Shown one piece after another: positions 36,812-45,029 of a stretch of DNA of 64,000 nucleotides. The DNA is from Aporhodopirellula rubra (GTDB lineage Bacteria > Planctomycetota > Planctomycetia > Pirellulales > Pirellulaceae), in contig NZ_JACHXU010000030.1 in NCBI RefSeq assembly GCF_014192335.1, positions 34,195-98,194 of the forward strand. Direction: 5' to 3'. Positions within the stretch are counted from its first letter, which is position 1, and every line of letters begins with the position of its first letter. Both the position numbers and the translations under genes were made by a program. The notes beneath the pieces were generated by a model, which was given only the letters and a program-made list of their open reading frames with translations, searched no databases and was not told where the DNA came from.

Positions 36812-39800
36812 CTAGAACCGTTCAATCGATCCCGTCCGCGAGGCGACGCCACAAACGCTCGGCGACAACGCGAGCAAACCGAGCGTCGGTCCGCTCCATA
36901 GTGTGATCTTGCCACTCTTGACGACCGTTTGACGACCTATTTGATAGCGTGACAACTGCGCACCGGATACCGCGAACAATCTGCCGCCGCGCATCCACAT
37001 CACGTGTTGAAAGGATCTTTCGGTTTCAATGATCTGGCAATGCAGTTCACCCAATTCCCACCAATAAACGTTCAGTCCGCCTTCGTGAGCGACCGCGATC
37101 CGCCGCCGTGTGCTGCGAGGCGAAACACATATTGCCGTAATCGGGTGGCCGACTGCTGCGACAAACGCGGACGAGGACAGAGCGTCGACGATCAAGGTGC
37201 TGCCCGCCGCGACGACCAGTGATTGGTCGAGGAAGGCGAGGTGCGATGTCGATCGTGTGGGATGCGAGTAGGCTGGGCATATCGACGTGTCATCTCGAAT
37301 TTGAAATTCCTGCGATGCCAAGTCGAACCCGATTTCGTCGATGTTAATGTCATGCACCGATTCGATCAGCGACGTGAGCGAGTACGTTCGCAGCGCCATC
37401 GAGTGATTCGACCACTGCGTGAGAATGGTTTCTCCGTCGTTCGTTTCCAAATTCGCGAACGTGTCGTCGGATGCGGCCACGGCCACGTCACTGGATTGCA
37501 ATCCGCCCGGCCAACGCCAATGGATTGTCCACGCGTCGGCGAGTGTTTGCGATTCCAACCGCAGTGATGGCATCATCGTCTGCTCATGCGGGAATCGAAC
37601 GTAGATCTGCGTGCCGCTGACAATCAAGTCGACAGGACACAACTCGTTCAGGTTTTCAGATACCCCGTTGATTCGATGAAAGGGTAGGTTCTCTTGCGTG
37701 CCGCTGATTTTCCCCGGGTCTGCCAATCGGGACACCCATACGTCCGTGCCTTGATGCCGCATCACGAACAGTTCGTCGTTCACCATCTGTGCGGTGATGT
37801 AGTTCCCCTTGGGCAGCGTGATCGACCGCAAACGATCGAGTTCGCGCGAGCTCGATCTCGAAGCGGGGTGCTCGGATTTGACTCGTTCATGTTCTCGTCT
37901 GCGATGCCTCGATGCAAAACGCGTCGCGTCGGATCCGAGCAGCGGGCTCGACGAATCAAGAGTTCGCAGCATCGTCAAGGCTCTGTCAGCGTCGCCCGAT
38001 AAGGTCGGCGTGACGAGAATCTGCGAGACGGCAACACGGCATCGGTCTTCGGCCGTTCGTTGCAAATGACGATCGGGATATCGACGCGCTAAATGGTGTG
38101 TCAGTTCGACGAGCCGCAGCCGGTCTCGATCGGATGTCGTTTCAACGACCGTGCGCAGTCGGTCCGCGGCGATCGCGTGTTCGTTTGCCTCGCCCCACCA
38201 CGTGAACGCTTTGACCAAGCACCGACGCACGTCGTGTCCGTTCGGCCATTGGTCAAACAACAACTCGATCGCTCGTGCCCGGTCGTCTAACAGGTCGTCG
38301 ATCATTTCCGCGGCGTCGACGATTTGCCTCGACGAGACCAGTTTCGTGACGGCATGTTCGAGAGCACGTGTCGCTCGCGCCTCGTCTCCGGCACGTCGCC
38401 ATGCATCGCATTCATTAACGTGGTCTTGGATCTTCGCGTAGATCTCGGCCGCTTGTTCAAAAAGACCTGCCGCCATCAAACACTTGGCGGCTTCGGCGGG
38501 TCGGTTCAGTTTCTCGCGATACAACGCCGCAGCTTCTTGAAAATAACCGCCCGCTTCCAGTACCGAGGCCGCGGCGGCGTAGTTGCCGAGCAAATTTGCG
38601 TGGATGTACGCGGCGCGACGATGTCTACCCGCCGCCGATTCGCGGTTGGCCATCTCATGATAAGCCGCGACGAGTCGTGATCGTACCTGAGGATCGATAT
38701 CCCAAACGTCAGCCGGTCCGCCACCGCCGTGGAGACCCGAGAGCGAAAAGTTCGGCAGACGCGACATCAATCGTGCGCCCGGAACGGCGAGCCCACGAAA
38801 GGCATCCGCACCCGCCAGCGGGATCGCGAATCGAAGTGCCCGATCAGGATCCATCCGCGACATCCGCAGCAGTTTCTCGAGCTGGTTTTCGCGTTCCTGG
38901 GCCACGCTACGGGACAGATAGCGAAACAGCGACGCGGAGATCGAACCGGCGCCCGACGTGCGACGGTTTCTCGCGTTCGACCCGTGTTGTGACGTGTCGT
39001 GTGTTCCCAAAGGAGATGCGGGTGTTCCCTTTTGATTGTCCTTCGCCTGGGAATCCTTCGACTGGGTGTCTTTGGGGCCGGCGAGTTTGTCGAGTTTGCG
39101 GAGCATCCACGATTTCCAATTTCGTGGTCCGCTCGTTGAGCTTTGACGACGCCCCGACTTTTCGTCCTTTGTTCCGGCGGGAGTATCCGGTTGATCGCCG
39201 AGGCCTTCCGTATCACGACCGATGTCGGCACCGGCGGCACCGAGACCGCTGGGGCCGAGCACATCTTCGGCGGTCAAGGGGTCGAGCAAACGTAACCCCG
39301 CGAGCCGATGCGGTAGCGCGGGCGGCGTTGGCGGCGCAGTCCACTCGGCACACCGATCATCCGATTGTTTGTCGAACGTGACGGGTGGGGAGGGCGGGCA
39401 CACGCACTGATCGAGCGTTACGCGGTCAGACGGTTCGAGCACGAATAAGCCAATCCGTGGCAACCACGCGCACACGGCGGCATCGTCCGAGGGCAAGGCT
39501 TCGGCGAGCCATTGTGGCGGACACGCCGGTTCGAGTCGGCTTTGCGATGCGATCCAACATTGCGATGTCGCGAACGACCGCGTGTTGTTCGTGCCCGGTC
39601 GCTGGGCCAGCACTTCGTGTACTGGTACGGTGGCGGGAACCGATGGAATCTTAAAAACCCCGAGCGGCAACGCGAGTAGGCCCTGCTCGTTAGCACGTTT
39701 TTCTGTCCCATCGTGCGCCGCCGACGGAACCCGGTAAAACGCAATCGATTCGTCTTGATCACCACGACACCGGATCATGAAGTCGATTTGCGTGTCGACA

Positions 39801-39910
39801 TCGCCGCTGGGAAGCCAGCAACCGAGCGCTGCACCGGAGGATCCGGCGTTTGTAATTGACTCACGTTCAGAATCGTCAAAGCACAGTCGTGGACGGATTG
39901 TCAATTTCAT
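36812..39910 (-). CDS. Large protein with N-terminal domain, helical repeats and C-terminal beta-propeller; fourth gene of MoxR operon
   Basis: The 1032-residue protein starts with an ATG that overlaps the stop of the preceding gene (ATGA). Residues 1-170 form a compact domain of unknown family. A Pro/Ser/Lys-rich disordered stretch follows at about 170-340. Helical TPR-like repeats run from about 420 to 660 (for example 'ASVLEAGGYFQEAAALYREK' and 'AKCLMAAGLFEQAAEIYAKI'). The C-terminus (about 690-1032) shows repeated strand patterns like a beta-propeller. I think it is the propeller partner of a MoxR ternary system, with the middle repeats as a binding scaffold. No vWA motif (DxSxS), signal peptide or membrane segment is visible, so it is probably cytoplasmic. 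Confidence 0.75.
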   Translation of the reverse strand: MKLTIRPRLCFDDSERESITNAGSSGAALGCWLPSGDVDTQIDFMIRCRGDQDESIAFYRVPSAAHDGTEKRANEQGLLALPLGVFKIPSVPATVPVHEVLAQRPGTNNTRSFATSQCWIASQSRLEPACPPQWLAEALPSDDAAVCAWLPRIGLFVLEPSDRVTLDQCVCPPSPPVTFDKQSDDRCAEWTAPPTPPALPHRLAGLRLLDPLTAEDVLGPSGLGAAGADIGRDTEGLGDQPDTPAGTKDEKSGRRQSSTSGPRNWKSWMLRKLDKLAGPKDTQSKDSQAKDNQKGTPASPLGTHDTSQHGSNARNRRTSGAGSISASLFRYLSRSVAQERENQLEKLLRMSRMDPDRALRFAIPLAGADAFRGLAVPGARLMSRLPNFSLSGLHGGGGPADVWDIDPQVRSRLVAAYHEMANRESAAGRHRRAAYIHANLLGNYAAAASVLEAGGYFQEAAALYREKLNRPAEAAKCLMAAGLFEQAAEIYAKIQDHVNECDAWRRAGDEARATRALEHAVTKLVSSRQIVDAAEMIDDLLDDRARAIELLFDQWPNGHDVRRCLVKAFTWWGEANEHAIAADRLRTVVETTSDRDRLRLVELTHHLARRYPDRHLQRTAEDRCRVAVSQILVTPTLSGDADRALTMLRTLDSSSPLLGSDATRFASRHRRREHERVKSEHPASRSSSRELDRLRSITLPKGNYITAQMVNDELFVMRHQGTDVWVSRLADPGKISGTQENLPFHRINGVSENLNELCPVDLIVSGTQIYVRFPHEQTMMPSLRLESQTLADAWTIHWRWPGGLQSSDVAVAASDDTFANLETNDGETILTQWSNHSMALRTYSLTSLIESVHDINIDEIGFDLASQEFQIRDDTSICPAYSHPTRSTSHLAFLDQSLVVAAGSTLIVDALSSSAFVAAVGHPITAICVSPRSTRRRIAVAHEGGLNVYWWELGELHCQIIETERSFQHVMWMRGGRLFAVSGAQLSRYQIGRQTVVKSGKITLWSGPTLGLLALSPSVCGVASRTGSIERF

Positions 39911-42714
39911 TGTTGATGCGCCCATGATTCCAGCCAATCGAGCACCGAGTCGGGTACCGGTATGTCGACGATCACGTTGTCTTCGGTGTTAGAAAAAAAT
40001 GGGGGACCGAAGAATCCTTCGTCGCTGAACCAGCCCGCGCAGTGAGAATCGACCAACACGAGTGTGAGTTCTCGATGGTCGTCATCACGTTGCAAATGAA
40101 CGAGTCCGCGAGAGTCCAACCACACCGTCCCGCCGCTGATTTTCGCCGACCGCAGGCTCCATCCCGCATCGCGGTTTCCCGATGTTTGCGATGAGGATTC
40201 GAACAACACGAAATCGCTTTCCCAGTCACCCATCTCGGTAACGAGTGCTAAATGAAATCGAGGTTCGCGTTCGACTTGCAGACGGCGGACATGGTTGGAT
40301 CGCGTCAGGAACACGAGTCCATTTGCCGTCATCGCGACGCCTCGAACCTGAGTACGCACTGACTTTTGAAGGATCGCGAACGAGAACTGTTTTTCACTCG
40401 CCCATAGCCGCATTCGAAAGTCGTCGTCCTGCACGGCGCGAACGGTCGCCTCACGCGTGTCGATCCGGAAAAATCGATGATCCGGAACGTGATAGCCTTC
40501 CAACCCGGTGATTTGTTGCGTCTGTTCGTATTCGACCACCCACCACCGTCGCGTCGGATCGCAAACGATCGGGCGAGGTCGATGGATGGATTGCACGTTG
40601 ACGCCGGTCAGTTGTTTTTCAAACTCTTCGCCGAGTAGGCGGACGGAACTAAGGTTCTGTGCGATGATCACGGGGTTTTCGTTTTCGCCATCAACGACGC
40701 ATCCGATTCCGAAGACCGACTCCAGGCGGAATCGTCCGAGTTTGTGCCATGTGTTGGGGCGTTGACCATCGATGCGAACGAGTTCCTTGCCATGGCGTAC
40801 CACGAACCCGTTGCCGACGGACTGTCCGTTTTTAGTCCCTTCGCTCGCGACGCGTCCTGTCGCAGTATCGATGAATTGGTAGAGGTCATTATGAAAACGC
40901 ATGAGTTCCTGGTCGACGAATTCATATTTGCAGGAACCGAAATCGGGAGGCAGGTCAAACCTTTGGATCTTCGATTCGGGGGTAACGTGCAGCAAGGCAT
41001 GCGGCCTGTTTTCGCTGCCGACCACGATGCTCAATCGGTCATTGAGCCAATGATGTGCCAACACTTTGCTGCTGGGGAGGTCGTTCACGATTTCAGTGCA
41101 ACCGTGTCGTGTCGACGTGCTCAATAGCATCCGGCGGTCGCGGGTGATCAACCACGCCATGGGCTTCTCGTAGCGGTCGATCACCATCCGCCCCCAAATC
41201 ACTTTGGAGTCCGCACTGAATGACAGCGGTGGAATCGTTTGGCTAAGGAAAACGGGCCGTTCCTTGGAATCACCTTTGACGATGGACTCGGATGGTCCGG
41301 TCAATTCGAGTTTTAACCGCTGGAGTTTTTCGTCACCGAGCGACGTGCGACGTGACAATTGCACGCGTCCATCACTGCTTACCGTTGCGATTAAGAATGG
41401 TCGTTTGATCGAACGAATCGATTCGGTGAAGCCTTGGTCATGATCGGTCGCCTCACTCACGATGATCAACGGTTCGGCATAGGTCTCGTCCCAATCGTTG
41501 GTGTCTTCCCGCAGCGACGCGTCCCAGGACGCAATCGCGTCTCCCGGGTGAGCGTCCGGTTCGAGTCGTGATAACTGCGTGATCGTCCCTTCGCGTGTTG
41601 TGAAATCCTCACGAAGGACGCGATCGCCGGCGACCGTCCAGAATTCCGCCCGCGTGTCGCCGCGTCGTTCTTCGGCCGCGCCGAGTGCCAAAGCGAACGC
41701 CGACATCCAAACTCGTGTTTCCCCCCAACACCGAATGCCGTTCTCGATCGCAATCGGACGTTGTCGAGGCGCAGGTCCCGGCGGTGTCTCGCGTCGCAGA
41801 TACAACGCTTGACCGTTCGCGATCCTCGCCAACAACAACATCGGGTCGGCGGCTAATTCCGTCATGAGCAACCGTTCGGGATTGCCGCGGTTGGTCACAT
41901 CGGAAACACCGCCGATCGGTAACGCTTCCGGTTCGCTCGGACGACGGGGTAACGAAACGATCGATGAGGCCGAACGACTTGCCCGCGCGAGAGCACCGTA
42001 TTGGACATCGTCAGACAACTCCGCGAGCAACCGATTGATCGGGTCACGCGGTGGCGGTGGAACGGGCGCCTGGTCAGCGGGTTCGGGTAACAGCTTGATA
42101 CCCGTTTCTCTCCACGTGCGGAGTGAGTCCGCCGTCAATCCCGACCGACTCAGGTAAACCAGCGTTTCCCACGCACGCTTACTCCGTGAGGCATCACCAT
42201 ATCGCCTGGATTGAGAACGATCCGACGGAGAACCTTCACGCCCAATTTCGTTTGCAGATTCTTCCGGTGCACGATCAATGCGTGACAGGGATAGAGTTTC
42301 CAAAACAAGATCCGACTGCGGCATGTCGGCTTCGTAGAGGTAAGCCCGGCAGTTTTCGAGGCCGCATCCGAAGATCACCATCGGCCCCTCGGTTTGCGAA
42401 CGAATGTCCAGAGGTAACTCGCCGAGGGAGTGCAGCCACTCGGCGATCGCGTCGACACGGGTGGAACCGGACAGAATACTCAGTCGCCGTTTCCAAACGT
42501 CTCGCGCGAGTTCCTGTCGCCGCACCGCCGCGATCACGAATAGAACCGCGGTGAATGAGGGCAACGCCCCGAGTGAAATTCGCAGCGGACCCAGAATCGC
42601 GGCGAGTTCGGCGGCCAACGCGATCGTGCTGGAGTCGTCACACCAAACGAACGCGTCCCCGTCGTCATCGCACCGCCAAAGGTTAGGAGCCGGTGAGCGT
42701 AGGTATTCCATCAT
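39907..42714 (-). CDS. Large beta-propeller-like protein; third gene of MoxR operon
   Basis: The 935-residue protein starts one base inside the stop of the upstream gene and ends in a four-base ATGA overlap with the next. Residues 1-130 form a domain of unknown family with a hydrophobic helix at about 35-60. Pro/Arg/Ser-rich linkers and a helical part follow. From about 420 to the end, repeating strand patterns suggest a beta-propeller ('FLIATVSSDGRVQLSRRTS', 'GVAMTANGLVFLTRSNHV', 'KISGGTVWLDSRGLVHL'). I recognise no catalytic motif and no vWA MIDAS signature. The plan fits the bpX/propeller proteins of MoxR-vWA-propeller systems, but I cannot verify the family by eye. Confidence 0.75.
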   Translation of the reverse strand: MMEYLRSPAPNLWRCDDDGDAFVWCDDSSTIALAAELAAILGPLRISLGALPSFTAVLFVIAAVRRQELARDVWKRRLSILSGSTRVDAIAEWLHSLGELPLDIRSQTEGPMVIFGCGLENCRAYLYEADMPQSDLVLETLSLSRIDRAPEESANEIGREGSPSDRSQSRRYGDASRSKRAWETLVYLSRSGLTADSLRTWRETGIKLLPEPADQAPVPPPPRDPINRLLAELSDDVQYGALARASRSASSIVSLPRRPSEPEALPIGGVSDVTNRGNPERLLMTELAADPMLLLARIANGQALYLRRETPPGPAPRQRPIAIENGIRCWGETRVWMSAFALALGAAEERRGDTRAEFWTVAGDRVLREDFTTREGTITQLSRLEPDAHPGDAIASWDASLREDTNDWDETYAEPLIIVSEATDHDQGFTESIRSIKRPFLIATVSSDGRVQLSRRTSLGDEKLQRLKLELTGPSESIVKGDSKERPVFLSQTIPPLSFSADSKVIWGRMVIDRYEKPMAWLITRDRRMLLSTSTRHGCTEIVNDLPSSKVLAHHWLNDRLSIVVGSENRPHALLHVTPESKIQRFDLPPDFGSCKYEFVDQELMRFHNDLYQFIDTATGRVASEGTKNGQSVGNGFVVRHGKELVRIDGQRPNTWHKLGRFRLESVFGIGCVVDGENENPVIIAQNLSSVRLLGEEFEKQLTGVNVQSIHRPRPIVCDPTRRWWVVEYEQTQQITGLEGYHVPDHRFFRIDTREATVRAVQDDDFRMRLWASEKQFSFAILQKSVRTQVRGVAMTANGLVFLTRSNHVRRLQVEREPRFHLALVTEMGDWESDFVLFESSSQTSGNRDAGWSLRSAKISGGTVWLDSRGLVHLQRDDDHRELTLVLVDSHCAGWFSDEGFFGPPFFSNTEDNVIVDIPVPDSVLDWLESWAHQQ

Positions 42715-43583
42715 CAGGCCGAGTTCCCCGCGTCGATCGAGTCAGCGGAGTCTCGTGGAGTGTTAATGTGTCGATTTGCATGACTCGACGCGAACGCCGA
42801 TCGAACGCCCCCGCGTGACATCGCGGTGATCGTGTCGTCAGGAACTAGCGACCAACGATCCTCCGTTTCCCACAACAACCACTCGCTCTGCGACACACCA
42901 AAAGTGGTCAACAACACATCATTGGGTACCGCCGGCGTCCACGTCATTCCCGCAGGCACAATCACTCGATCCCTGCAAACGAAGTATCGGCCTTCGATCG
43001 GCGGTAAAGGGTCACCCATCATAAGACATTCATCGCCGCGGCACGTCCATCGAAGCCGATCAATTCTGGCTTTGGGAGTCCATTCGATCCATTCCTGCAG
43101 GTGTGCCAGTTGAGTCAGCATCGCGTTACATGGCATCGCGACGCCGCCACGTATCAATTGAACTGGTCGCCGCGTGGCGTTTGGATCTCGGCGAGCAATT
43201 TGAGGAACCGGCACGACGACTTCGCAGACCTGTTCGATCGGAAGCCACTGCGGCGGCGTTTCGGCCGACTCATGAGCAGCAACCGAGGGGACGTTGTCGC
43301 CCAAACGCACGAGGCCGCCTTTCTCGTGGACGTGGAAAACCACGCCCGGTAACCGTCGCAACACCGACAAGAGGTCGCCGTTTGATTCAGTATTCGAACC
43401 ACGGTTCGACCGGTTGCTCGAATCCGTCGTGCGGACCCACACGTCCGAGCCAATCGTCGCGACGCGCGTGGACGCGTTCATCGCGACCAATTGTGAGGCC
43501 ACCGCGTTCATCGCAGGCTCACTGAGTGAGTCCAGACGAACGTACCAATCGCGGTCGCGATCGCCCCCCGGCGTGCGGTTCAC
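42714..43583 (-). CDS. Hypothetical protein; second gene of MoxR operon
   Basis: The 289-residue protein starts with GTG in a four-base overlap with the MoxR stop (GTGA), so it is translationally coupled to the ATPase. It ends one base into the start of the next gene. The N-terminal half contains 'LRRLPGVVFHVHEKGGLVRLGDNVPS' near 72-97, and then a Pro-rich turn. The C-terminal half has 'CRGDECLMMGDPLPPIEGRYFVCRDRVIVPAG' (about 190-221). Nothing is catalytic-looking. The position right after MoxR suggests a small accessory (bpX-like) domain protein of the same complex. Confidence 0.7.
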   Translation of the reverse strand: MNRTPGGDRDRDWYVRLDSLSEPAMNAVASQLVAMNASTRVATIGSDVWVRTTDSSNRSNRGSNTESNGDLLSVLRRLPGVVFHVHEKGGLVRLGDNVPSVAAHESAETPPQWLPIEQVCEVVVPVPQIARRDPNATRRPVQLIRGGVAMPCNAMLTQLAHLQEWIEWTPKARIDRLRWTCRGDECLMMGDPLPPIEGRYFVCRDRVIVPAGMTWTPAVPNDVLLTTFGVSQSEWLLWETEDRWSLVPDDTITAMSRGGVRSAFASSHANRHINTPRDSADSIDAGNSA

Positions 43584-44767
43584 GTGGTCGCCTCTTGAGT
43601 CAAACGGATCGATTCGCGAATCTCCGTGACACGCGATTGCAGGTGTTCACGGGCGGCATCGGTTTGGACCCAGTTCAGCCTCGCCGCTACGAGCGAAAGA
43701 GTGTCGGCCGACGCGGGGGCCTGGGGTTCGTCGGCGATTCGGTCCAACAAACGCGAGAGTTGTTCAGGATCAGGGCCCGACTCCATGTGATGATCCGCCA
43801 TCGGGTGCCTTTGCAGTTCGTCGCCTTCGGGCGGAATCGGATCGTCCGCCCCGCCGCCAAACTCGGCCTGCACGCTCGCCAACTGAGCGGCCAGCAATTC
43901 TTCTTGATCGGGTGTGTCCCAGATGTAACGCATGATCCACAGGTCCGATACAGTTGCGTGCGTCCGGCCACACGTCACGGCACTCGCCGCAATCGTTTTC
44001 TGCAATCGCACCGCCCGCCGATCGCTCAGTTCCATGCCCGCGGTTCGCAGTCGCGAGATCAACTTGCCGTACGCGGGTAACATTTCCGTAAGGTCCACGT
44101 GCGTGACGCAGGCCTGCAACCGTCGCGCATCCTCGATATCGAGCGAGGGTGCCGGCGGATCGTGCTGCTCGCGTTTCCAACCCGCCGCGAGCACTTCACC
44201 CAAGCGATCCGTGATCACGTTGTCGCATCGAACCCGCAAAAGAAAACGGTCAAACAACGCCGCCAATGCATCGTCCTCGGGCAATCGGTTGCTCGCGCCG
44301 ACCGCCATCAACATGGGCAGCCGCACACGTTCTTTCCCGCGGCGAAACACCCGTTCATTGAGCGCCAGCAGCAGGCTGTTGAGAATTGCCGAGTTCGCAT
44401 TGAGGAGCTCGTCCAAAAAAACGAAATCGGCCTCCGGCAACATGCCTTCGGTGTTCGTCACGAGGTCACCGTCGCGCAACCGACGCAAATCAAACGGACC
44501 AAACAATTCGCTCGGTTCAGTAAACCGTGTCAGCAGATAGTCGAACGAGCGACCGTGAAGTCGTCCGGCGAGTTCGCTCACCAACGCACTCTTTCCCGTG
44601 CCGGGCGGCCCCAATAAAAACGCGTTCTCACCCGCCGTCAGTGCGACACCGAGGACCTCGACAATTTCGTCTTTGCCGATCAGACGCTCTTTGATCGGTT
44701 CCAACACATCTCGCCGCAGATTGGCTGCGAGATGAGTGATTTCGGCGGGATCGATCGCAGCGTTCAT
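43580..44767 (-). CDS. MoxR/RavA-type AAA+ ATPase; first gene of a four-gene operon
   Basis: The 395-residue protein has Walker A GPPGTGKS (53-60), Walker B FVFLDE (115-120), sensor-1 Asn160 and an arginine finger in FDRF near 174. 'TEPSELFGPFDL' (83-94) is the RavA/MoxR insert motif. MoxR ATPases are chaperone-like motors that work with vWA proteins to assemble or activate large complexes. The C-terminal 100 residues are charged and helical. It starts the operon, followed with overlaps of four, one and four bases by three large proteins. Immediately upstream (44805-44984) lies an array of palindromic repeats. No vWA gene is adjacent. Confidence 0.92.
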   Translation of the reverse strand: MNAAIDPAEITHLAANLRRDVLEPIKERLIGKDEIVEVLGVALTAGENAFLLGPPGTGKSALVSELAGRLHGRSFDYLLTRFTEPSELFGPFDLRRLRDGDLVTNTEGMLPEADFVFLDELLNANSAILNSLLLALNERVFRRGKERVRLPMLMAVGASNRLPEDDALAALFDRFLLRVRCDNVITDRLGEVLAAGWKREQHDPPAPSLDIEDARRLQACVTHVDLTEMLPAYGKLISRLRTAGMELSDRRAVRLQKTIAASAVTCGRTHATVSDLWIMRYIWDTPDQEELLAAQLASVQAEFGGGADDPIPPEGDELQRHPMADHHMESGPDPEQLSRLLDRIADEPQAPASADTLSLVAARLNWVQTDAAREHLQSRVTEIRESIRLTQEATT

Positions 44768-44804
44768 GAATTAAGCCCGTGTCAAAAATCGGCGACAAAG
44801 TCGA

Positions 44805-44984
44805 CCACTCGCTCCGCGAGTGGAGTTAATACGTCGCCCACTCGCCCCACGAGCGGAATGGAAACGTCAACCACTCTCTCCCGGGGAATTAAATCGTCGC
44901 CCACTCGCTCCGCGAGTGGAATGGAAACGTCAATCACTCTCTCTCCCAGGGAATTAATTCGTCAACCACTCGCTCCGCGAGTGG
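44805..44984. repeat. Six-unit palindromic repeat upstream of the MoxR operon
   Basis: CCACTCGCTCCGCGAGTGG, an 8-base inverted repeat around TCC, is found exactly at 44805, 44901 and 44966. A diverged copy is at 44838. Two shorter forms (CCACTCTCTCCCGGGG at 44871 and TCACTCTCTCTCCCAGGG at 44934) alternate with it. The period is 30-33 bases, with A/T-rich spacers of about 14 bases (GGAATGGAAACGTCAA-like). It lies between the S46 peptidase end and the MoxR start, both leftward. It may be a terminator cluster, an operator array or a mobile REP-like element. The spacers are too short and alike for CRISPR. Confidence 0.85.
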
Positions 44985-45029
44985 AATTGAATCAACAACG
45001 CTCGCCATCCATTGAAAGAGAGCCCATTC

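Noticed and set aside
44805..44984. A CRISPR-like array
   Set aside because: The repeats are short (16-19 bases) and the spacers are about 14 bases and nearly alike, not unique. No cas gene is nearby.
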